A stretch of DNA of 18,639 nt. Source: Deltaproteobacteria bacterium (GTDB taxonomy: Bacteria; Desulfobacterota; Desulfobacteria; Desulfobacterales; BuS5). The notes below the pieces were generated by a model. It was not told the origin of the DNA and made no database searches. It was given only the letters and a program-made list of their open reading frames with translations. The stretch covers positions 1 to 18,639 of the forward strand of contig JAGGWL010000147.1 in NCBI GenBank assembly GCA_021157555.1, read 5' to 3'. Both the position numbers and the translations under genes were made by a program. Shown piece by piece: positions 13,572 through 18,639 of the stretch; the first letter of the stretch is position 1, and each line of letters starts with the position of its first letter.

Positions 13572-14828
13572 TTATTCAAATAATGGGTAATCCATTGAAA
13601 TTTTAATAAAAAATTGATTTCGTGTTTTATTTGTATGATCTTCCTTGTCTTTATTTTTTGTAAAATTATATGAAGCTTCCATAAAAAGATCATTTGTAAA
13701 ATTATATCTTATACTGGGGCGTATGCGCCAGGTTGTTTCATCAGTACCACTTTTTGAATAGTCGCCGGCATCGGCTTTGTTAAGATAATATCCCGTCGAT
13801 ATCCGGCCGCTGAGTTCGTATGTAAACCTTCTGCTTATATTAAGCTCCAATGTTGTTCTTTCGGTTGCTCCGGATGTCCCGCTGGATGCTTTAACATCAT
13901 GAGAAAAAACAAGACTGCTGTTTGTCAACTCTCCATTATAGGAAGTAGTAATCCTCGCGACCATCCCGCTGCCGCTGTTATTTTCTGTTTGTGTAAAATT
14001 GATTGGATCATACTCATAACGAGTCTTATATTCCGATTTTGTGTAATTCCCTCCTATATCGGCAAGTATGCTGAAAATTTCACTAATATTTCTACTTACA
14101 CCGATTGTAGCGGAATAATAATCTATTTTGCTATTATCAGTAACTGTCCGGATTAATCTGGTATTTTTACCATCCAGATAATCATAGCTTCCATAATAAA
14201 AATTCAGACGTCCCATGGTCAGTTCATCTATAAAACTCAAATTATGGGTAAGTCCCAGATTCAGATTGTGCATTCGGAGGTCATTATCTTCACGGTCATC
14301 AAAATTATCTTTTGTAAATGAATAGGAGGTATATACAGAAGTTGTTTCGTTAAGCATGCTGTTTAAGGAAAAACCGCCGTTAGACCGGATACGGGTTGAG
14401 TCGCTCAGAATCAGGCCAGTTGCCGTGCCTTCATCTATTACCTCAATATCACGATCCCGCCGGGAATCCTTTTTATAACCGGCATCAGCGCCTACACTTG
14501 TTTCAGGCGTGAGCTGATAATTTAGGTTGGCTTTATAATTCTGGTCAATGGCATTCAGTTTATTATTGTCAGAATAGCTTATTCCGTCAAAACGGGCGGA
14601 CAGACCGAGATTTAATCTTTCAGTCCGGTTGCTCAATTTCAGCCCTGGAGAAACAGTTGTGATAAAGTCTTCTTCTTCATTTCTATCGTCGAAAAATATA
14701 TTGTCATTATATTCCCCTTTAATATCAATAGAAGGTATAAATTTGAAATCGTCCGCCCTGATTTGAGCCGGCAAAGATATCATAGCCAGTGCCAATAAAT
14801 ATAATATAATTTTTTTGTTTAAGAGCAT
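13572..14828 (-). CDS. Outer-membrane beta-barrel protein of the exopolysaccharide locus
   Basis: A 418-residue exported protein. A signal peptide, MLLNKKIILYLLALAMISLPAQIRA, is followed by mature DDFKFIPSIDIKGEYNDNIFFDD. This start, a barrel strand with YNDN, is typical of outer-membrane proteins in PEP-CTERM/exosortase EPS operons and of BBP2-like barrels. The rest is a run of alternating polar and hydrophobic strands with many Asn, Ser, Thr and Tyr (for example LNFYYGSYDYL, SATIGVSRNISEIFSIL). It ends with the strand FFIKISMDYPLFE, so the last residue is Glu rather than the usual aromatic. It probably forms the outer-membrane channel or docking barrel for the polymer. I chose ATG 14826-14828; a TTG two codons upstream is possible. 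No clear Shine-Dalgarno is seen, and an AT-rich stretch and palindromes lie upstream. Confidence 0.82.
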   Translation of the reverse strand: MLLNKKIILYLLALAMISLPAQIRADDFKFIPSIDIKGEYNDNIFFDDRNEEEDFITTVSPGLKLSNRTERLNLGLSARFDGISYSDNNKLNAIDQNYKANLNYQLTPETSVGADAGYKKDSRRDRDIEVIDEGTATGLILSDSTRIRSNGGFSLNSMLNETTSVYTSYSFTKDNFDDREDNDLRMHNLNLGLTHNLSFIDELTMGRLNFYYGSYDYLDGKNTRLIRTVTDNSKIDYYSATIGVSRNISEIFSILADIGGNYTKSEYKTRYEYDPINFTQTENNSGSGMVARITTSYNGELTNSSLVFSHDVKASSGTSGATERTTLELNISRRFTYELSGRISTGYYLNKADAGDYSKSGTDETTWRIRPSIRYNFTNDLFMEASYNFTKNKDKEDHTNKTRNQFFIKISMDYPLFE

Positions 14829-14895
14829 ATGCAAAAAATATACTTTTTTGAGGTTTTAATAAGCCATATGCCTGGCGGGCGCTTACAAAGGCAAA

Positions 14896-14916
14896 GGGCG
14901 AACACAAAATTCGCCC
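14896..14916. repeat. REP-like hairpin
   Basis: Perfect 7-bp arms GGGCGAA (14896-14902) and TTCGCCC (14910-14916) flank a 7-nt loop, and CCTAC follows as in the other copies. It lies in the gap between the export-protein and outer-membrane-protein genes. Confidence 0.7.
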
Positions 14917-14920
14917 CTAC

Positions 14921-14941
14921 TAACACAAGGGTTGCCCCTAT
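14921..14941. repeat. Half copy of the REP-like element, supplying a stop codon
   Basis: ACACAAGGGTTGCCCCTA matches one arm of the palindrome family, but the opposing left arm is missing. Read on the minus strand, its TAG (14938-14940) is the stop codon of the polysaccharide export gene, so the repeat defines the end of that protein. Confidence 0.55.
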
Positions 14942-15531
14942 GGTACTACAATAATATCTCCGCGTTTCAGGATTATATTCTGTTCAAGAGCTTCGCCCCT
15001 GGAAACATCATTGTACCTGAATTTAAAGATAGTTGTTTTTCCGTTTTCTTCCCTGAAAATCAGAATTTTATTTTTTTTTGCAAAGGGATTCAGCCCTCCA
15101 GCCATGGAAAGCGCCTGGAGTACATTGATGTTTGTATTTAGAACAAAACGACCAGGATGATTTATCCGGCCGATAATGTAAATCATCATGCTGTTTACCT
15201 GCTGCACAACCACAGACAGGTTTGGATCTGGGACATACTGCTCAATTTTTTTATTCAATTCATTTCTGAGAGAAGTCACTGTCTTTCCTGCGGCATCAAT
15301 ATCACCGATCAAGGGGAATGAAATCTTGCCATCAGGCAGAACAGTAACCAGTTTGGTCAAAGCTTCATCTTTCCAGACGGAAATATCCAGGATATCACCC
15401 CGACCGATTAAATAATCATCACCAAAAAAATTGACTTTCTCTTCCTTTGCCAGGCTTGCTGTGGCAAATATAGAAATTGAAATTAAACTAACTGAAATTA
15501 AAAGCATTATCCAAAGTTTTACTTTTTTCAT
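14938..15531 (-). CDS. Wza-like polysaccharide export protein
   Basis: A 197-residue periplasmic or outer-membrane export protein. Residues 1-28 form a Sec signal peptide (MKKVKLWIMLLISVSLISIS then IFATASLA) without a lipobox Cys, so it is not an evident lipoprotein. The Poly_export domain (about 40-112) begins YLIGRGDILDISVWKDEALTK and includes VLPDGKISFPLIGDIDAAG and YVPDPNLSVVV. One SLBB domain (about 116-190) begins IYIIGRINHPGRF and includes NVLQALSMAGGLNPFA. It ends RGDIIVVP, as short single-SLBB members of exosortase loci do. It should form part of the trans-envelope channel with the chain-length protein. AAGGGA lies 9 nt before the ATG and overlaps the stop of the TPR gene (6-nt gap), so translation is coupled. 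The stop is inside a repeat half copy. Confidence 0.92.
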   Translation of the reverse strand: MKKVKLWIMLLISVSLISISIFATASLAKEEKVNFFGDDYLIGRGDILDISVWKDEALTKLVTVLPDGKISFPLIGDIDAAGKTVTSLRNELNKKIEQYVPDPNLSVVVQQVNSMMIYIIGRINHPGRFVLNTNINVLQALSMAGGLNPFAKKNKILIFREENGKTTIFKFRYNDVSRGEALEQNIILKRGDIIVVP

Positions 15532-15537
15532 AATAAA

Positions 15538-17937
15538 CTATCCCTTAAGTTCGTTTAATATTTTTTTCGCATCATTCCTGCCGTCAAAATCCTGATCTTT
15601 GGCAAGAGCTTTTTCAAGCATCTCAATAGCTTCATCCGTATGGCCGGTTTTAGACAAGAGCATCCCCAGGTGGTATGCGATCACAGGATTGTCAGGTGCG
15701 GAATCAAGAGCATAACGGGTAAACCGTAATGCTTCAGTCATGTCATTTTTTTTGTAACATATCCATCCGAGGGTATCAAGTATAACGGCCTCGTTTGGTC
15801 TTGTTTGTTGAGCTTTTTTTGCAATTGTAAATGCTTTTTCAAGCTCCTCGTCGGTTTTGTAATGATTGCTTATCAAAAATGCAAGATTATTAGCGGCCGA
15901 CCACAGGTTCGGATTAACCTCCAGGGCTTTTTCATATGTTTTGATTGCCTTTTCATATTCGCCTGCCTGGTCATATATTTGTCCAAGTGACAAGTATGCT
16001 GCCGGATTATTAGGATTGGCTTTTAATGCGGTTTTGAATCTCTCTATAGCTTCCTGTTTTTTTCCCTGAACAATATAAAGCCTGGCCAGGTTATTATGCG
16101 GAGCTGGCCACAATGGCTGGATTTCAATCGCTTTTTTAAATGCATCCTCAGATTTTTGATATTTTTTGTTAGATCCGTAAATTTGCCCCAGCATGTTGTA
16201 TGCAAAAGCATCCTCAGGATTATCCTTTATTTTTTTTTCACAGATTGCGATGGCTTTGTTATGTTTTTTATTGAAAATGTAAAGCCTTACCATGGAAGAT
16301 AAAATAGCGGCAGACTGCCTGTTTTTTTCATAGCCCTGCTCCAAAACAATAAGAGCTTTGTCCAATTTTTTTTCGACACCGTACAATCTGGCCAATCTTA
16401 AATAACCCAGAGCATTTTCAGGCATTATTTGAATTATTGTTTTATATTCATTTTCAGCTTTGTCAAATTTCTTTAAACCGGCAAAAAGATCGCCAAGCGC
16501 AGCTTTTGCTTCAATATCATCGGGATAATAATCTATTATTTTTTTCAGATGATCTTCAGCCCCCTTATAATCTTTATTCATAACAAGTATGCGCGCAATA
16601 CCTGTTAAAGCCTCTCTTGATTTCGGGTTAACCTTCAGGAGATTGCGAAGGGTATCCAGAGCCAGCCCTTTTTCCTTATTCAGCATGTGTGCCTGAGCAA
16701 GACGAAGATAACCGGTAATATTTTCAGGTTTTTCCTTTACTATAGTGCGAAATTCAGAGATGGCATTCAAACCATCGCCTTTGATAAGGTAGATTTGTCC
16801 TTTTGTAAAATGTGCTTCAAGGCTCTTAGAATCTTCCTTTAGCACTTCCGCAACATATGTTTCCGCTGTTTTGAGATCTTTTTTAAAGAGGTATACTTTT
16901 GCGAGTGCATTTTTTGTCTGTAAAATTTCCGGAGCTGCAGGATCTTTATCCAATGCCAGACATTCTTTAAGAATTTTAATAGCCTTGTCCGGTTTTTTTT
17001 GTTGCCCATAAAATTCGCCAAGTATAAAACGAAGCTTATAACTATCAGGATTATCTCTCAGGCCCTGGTCCAGTATTTTTTCAGCTTCATTAATCTGTTT
17101 TTTTGATAAATAAAATTTGGCAAAATTGATCCAGTTCTCTTCATTGGTTTTATCCGATTCAACCAATTTTTTTAGCAGGGCAACAGCCTTGTCATGCTTG
17201 CCGGAATCCCAGTAAAAACCGGCCAGATTAAATTTATGGCTAACTTTATCAGGTTCTATCTTTATAATCTCTTGCAGAGTTGCAACAGTTTTATCCGGTT
17301 GTTTGGAGATAATATAAAGTTGGGCAAGAATAGTATGGAGTGAAACAGATTGTGGATTTGCTTTAATACCGGCCAGGATAATTTTTACAGCATCATGGAA
17401 ATTTTTATCACGGGAATGAATAGATGCCAACATAAGATATATATCAGGTTTGGTCATTCCTTTTTTAAGCAGTGTTTTCAGCAGCTTTTTCGCTTCTGAA
17501 CTCTTTTTTTCTCTCAGCAGTATTGCTCCCTTTACAAGAAGTGCTTCAAGATTATCGGGGTTTGCCTTTAAAATCAGCTCAATTTCTTTTTTGGATCGAT
17601 CAAGAGCCCTGCCCGCCAAAAAAAGTTTGCCAAGCTGCAGATGTGCATCCATATTTTCAGGATCAAAAGCTATTGTTTTTGAAAATAAGCCAAAAGCCTT
17701 TTTATAGTTTTTATCCTTAAATTCCAGCATTCCCAGCATGTAATAAGCGTTTGCAAATTCCGGATCAATTTGTAATGCATTCTTGAATTCCAGCCTGGCT
17801 TTTACGTAATCCTTTTTTTCAAAAAGTGTTTCCCCTTTATTGAAAAATTTCATTTTTTTTTCTTCCTGTGTGCCGCAGGCGGCAAACAGGAAAGCCAAAA
17901 GACCGATAATAAGAATTCGAAATAAATATTTAGGCAT
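15538..17937 (-). CDS. prsT: TPR-repeat lipoprotein of exosortase/EPS loci (PrsT-like)
   Basis: A 799-residue lipoprotein made almost entirely of tetratricopeptide repeats. The signal MPKYLFRILIIGLLAFLFAAC ends in the lipobox FAAC with Cys21, so the protein is lipid-anchored and faces the periplasm. About twenty 34-residue TPRs follow from residue 28 to the end, for example AYYMLGMLEFKDKNYKKAF, AYNMLGQIYGSNKKYQKSE and AYLSLGQIYDQAGEYEKAI, each followed by an NP or DP turn. This architecture matches the PEP-CTERM-system TPR lipoproteins (PrsT); generic TPR lipoproteins are the alternative. It probably scaffolds the export complex between membranes. GGAG lies 8 nt before the ATG. The gene follows the glycosyltransferase by 63 nt, a gap holding a perfect palindrome, and precedes the export gene by 6 nt. 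Confidence 0.85.
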   Translation of the reverse strand: MPKYLFRILIIGLLAFLFAACGTQEEKKMKFFNKGETLFEKKDYVKARLEFKNALQIDPEFANAYYMLGMLEFKDKNYKKAFGLFSKTIAFDPENMDAHLQLGKLFLAGRALDRSKKEIELILKANPDNLEALLVKGAILLREKKSSEAKKLLKTLLKKGMTKPDIYLMLASIHSRDKNFHDAVKIILAGIKANPQSVSLHTILAQLYIISKQPDKTVATLQEIIKIEPDKVSHKFNLAGFYWDSGKHDKAVALLKKLVESDKTNEENWINFAKFYLSKKQINEAEKILDQGLRDNPDSYKLRFILGEFYGQQKKPDKAIKILKECLALDKDPAAPEILQTKNALAKVYLFKKDLKTAETYVAEVLKEDSKSLEAHFTKGQIYLIKGDGLNAISEFRTIVKEKPENITGYLRLAQAHMLNKEKGLALDTLRNLLKVNPKSREALTGIARILVMNKDYKGAEDHLKKIIDYYPDDIEAKAALGDLFAGLKKFDKAENEYKTIIQIMPENALGYLRLARLYGVEKKLDKALIVLEQGYEKNRQSAAILSSMVRLYIFNKKHNKAIAICEKKIKDNPEDAFAYNMLGQIYGSNKKYQKSEDAFKKAIEIQPLWPAPHNNLARLYIVQGKKQEAIERFKTALKANPNNPAAYLSLGQIYDQAGEYEKAIKTYEKALEVNPNLWSAANNLAFLISNHYKTDEELEKAFTIAKKAQQTRPNEAVILDTLGWICYKKNDMTEALRFTRYALDSAPDNPVIAYHLGMLLSKTGHTDEAIEMLEKALAKDQDFDGRNDAKKILNELKG

Positions 17938-17968
17938 GCTTGATGCTCCGTATAAAATAAAATTATAG

Positions 17969-17994
17969 TAGGGGCAGTTCGCGAACTGCCCCTA
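17969..17994. repeat. Perfect 26-nt palindrome, REP-like
   Basis: The 13-nt arm TAGGGGCAGTTCG is followed directly by its exact reverse complement CGAACTGCCCCTA. The outer TAGGGGC...GCCCCTA is shared with the other palindromes of this operon, while the inner part differs. It lies between the glycosyltransferase and TPR lipoprotein genes. Lack of a T-run argues against an intrinsic terminator on either strand. Confidence 0.9.
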
Positions 17995-18000
17995 TGTTCC

Positions 18001-18639
18001 TTATAAAATTCCTCTTGCGAAAATTACAACAAATGCGGCTGCAGTTAATAGCCCCAACCTGTTCAATTCCCCGCGTAATTCTCCGATAATAACCTCGTAG
18101 CTGAATATGAAAAATATAGTTTTTACAGCAACAAGTCCTATAGAACCGTTTTCAAAATTATTTATAGTTATTTTGGGAACAATTAAAGCAATAAAAAGTA
18201 TAAGAAAATCCATGGAGGTGGGCTTAAAGCCTTTTTGCCGTTTAGTAAGCTTTAGTACCAGTATTTCACAAAAAATAAAAAGTCCGAACAAGATATCATA
18301 AGCCACCTCCATCCTGAAATTTAGCCAGGAAGCCGTATCTACCTCACTTATAAAAACCAGGCAAGGGGCAACCACATATATTGTAAATCGTAAAATGCTG
18401 CCAAGCCATTTTTTTAAAAAAAACATACTTGATAAAATCAGTAGGGACATAACGATAGCAGTATATGAAAAATATATTGGAATCCGGATGGGAATACAAG
18501 TAGTAATCAGCAGAAGCAAAGGGATGCTTGTGCAAATAAGTTTAAAAGATACTTTTATAAAAATCTTTTTTTCTTTAAGAAATTTTAGTTTGTGCTTTAT
18601 AAAATTATCAAAAAAAATAGATCTTACAATACCCTTGCC
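18001..18639 (-). CDS. Probable MraY/WecA-like polyprenyl-phosphate sugar-1-phosphate transferase, C-terminal part (partial)
   Basis: The minus-strand frame is open to the right window edge; about 212 C-terminal residues are visible and the start is outside. A TTG at 18517-18519 is internal, since the frame continues upstream with GKGIVRSIFFDNFIKHKLKF. At least five hydrophobic segments are seen (for example YTAIVMSLLILSSMFFL, ILRFTIYVVAPCLVFI, ILFGLFIFCEILVL, DFLILFIALIVP, GLLTAAAFVVIFARGIL). A motif KLTKRQKGFKPTSMDFLILFIALIVP and the phrase FSYEVIIGELRGELNRL resemble, from memory, the C-terminal extension of glycosyl transferase family 4 proteins in deltaproteobacteria, which start polysaccharide assembly on undecaprenyl phosphate. 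The catalytic Asp-rich loops are not in the window, so the assignment rests on this tail and the neighbours. It is the first visible gene of the EPS operon. Confidence 0.6.
   Translation of the reverse strand, partial: GKGIVRSIFFDNFIKHKLKFLKEKKIFIKVSFKLICTSIPLLLLITTCIPIRIPIYFSYTAIVMSLLILSSMFFLKKWLGSILRFTIYVVAPCLVFISEVDTASWLNFRMEVAYDILFGLFIFCEILVLKLTKRQKGFKPTSMDFLILFIALIVPKITINNFENGSIGLVAVKTIFFIFSYEVIIGELRGELNRLGLLTAAAFVVIFARGIL

Noticed and set aside
14725..14907. Separate minus-strand 60-residue ORF over the 5' end of the outer-membrane gene
   Set aside because: It is in another frame over a clear signal peptide region, has no Shine-Dalgarno, and runs through repeat DNA.
17969..17994. Intrinsic terminator
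   Set aside because: The palindrome is strong, but neither strand has a following run of T, and the genes on both sides read in the same direction as one operon.

Overview
The window (about 40% G+C by eye) reads like a chromosomal segment of an anaerobic deltaproteobacterium (Desulfobacterota), most likely of the Desulfobacterales. This is inferred from the thiolase with an extra loop, the short ArgA-type N-acetylglutamate synthase, the form of the EPS genes, and dispersed GC-rich palindromes between AT-rich genes. No 16S rRNA or other decisive marker is present, so the assignment is moderate.

Left part (1-2066). The 5' end of a dGTPase gene (dgt) runs off the left edge on the minus strand. 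It has a near-consensus promoter placed so that the mRNA may be leaderless. Divergent from it is a short GNAT acetyltransferase of the ArgA (N-acetylglutamate synthase) type. That gene converges, with a 14-nt overlap, on a 353-residue soluble protein I do not recognise.

Housekeeping block (2053-9642, all minus strand). In transcription order it holds an acetyl-CoA acetyltransferase (thiolase), a 52-residue two-helix membrane protein, an AI-2E/PerM-family permease, gyrA, gpsA, a small cysteine-containing protein and pgk. Gaps are short or genes overlap, so it reads as one operon. A candidate promoter lies before the thiolase and a hairpin lies before the permease gene.

Exopolysaccharide/exosortase-type block (9789-18639). 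One plus-strand gene encodes a GspA/ExeA-like AAA ATPase of the kind found at PEP-CTERM/exosortase loci. It converges, with a 4-nt overlap, on a minus-strand operon. Read from the right, that operon is: the C-terminal part of a probable MraY/WecA-like polyprenyl-phosphate sugar-phosphate transferase, a long TPR lipoprotein (PrsT-like), a Wza-like polysaccharide export protein, an outer-membrane beta-barrel, a Wzz/GumC-like chain-length protein and a CpsD-like BY-kinase. Together they can prime a lipid-linked sugar, control polymer length by phosphorylation, and pass polymer through the periplasm and outer membrane. Exosortase, polymerase, flippase and further glycosyltransferases are not in the window and would be expected beyond the right edge.

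Three gaps of the EPS operon hold REP-like palindromes built on GGGGC...GCCCC arms: two identical 33-nt copies, a hairpin plus a half copy, and a perfect 26-nt palindrome. They affect gene boundaries: one supplies a stop codon and another creates a false N-terminal extension of the chain-length gene. I found no tRNA, rRNA, CRISPR array, complete insertion sequence or phage gene. I did not find an obviously new system. The best candidates for new biology are the unknown 353-residue protein, the small membrane protein coupled to the thiolase, the Cys-containing protein between gpsA and pgk, and the palindromes of the EPS operon.
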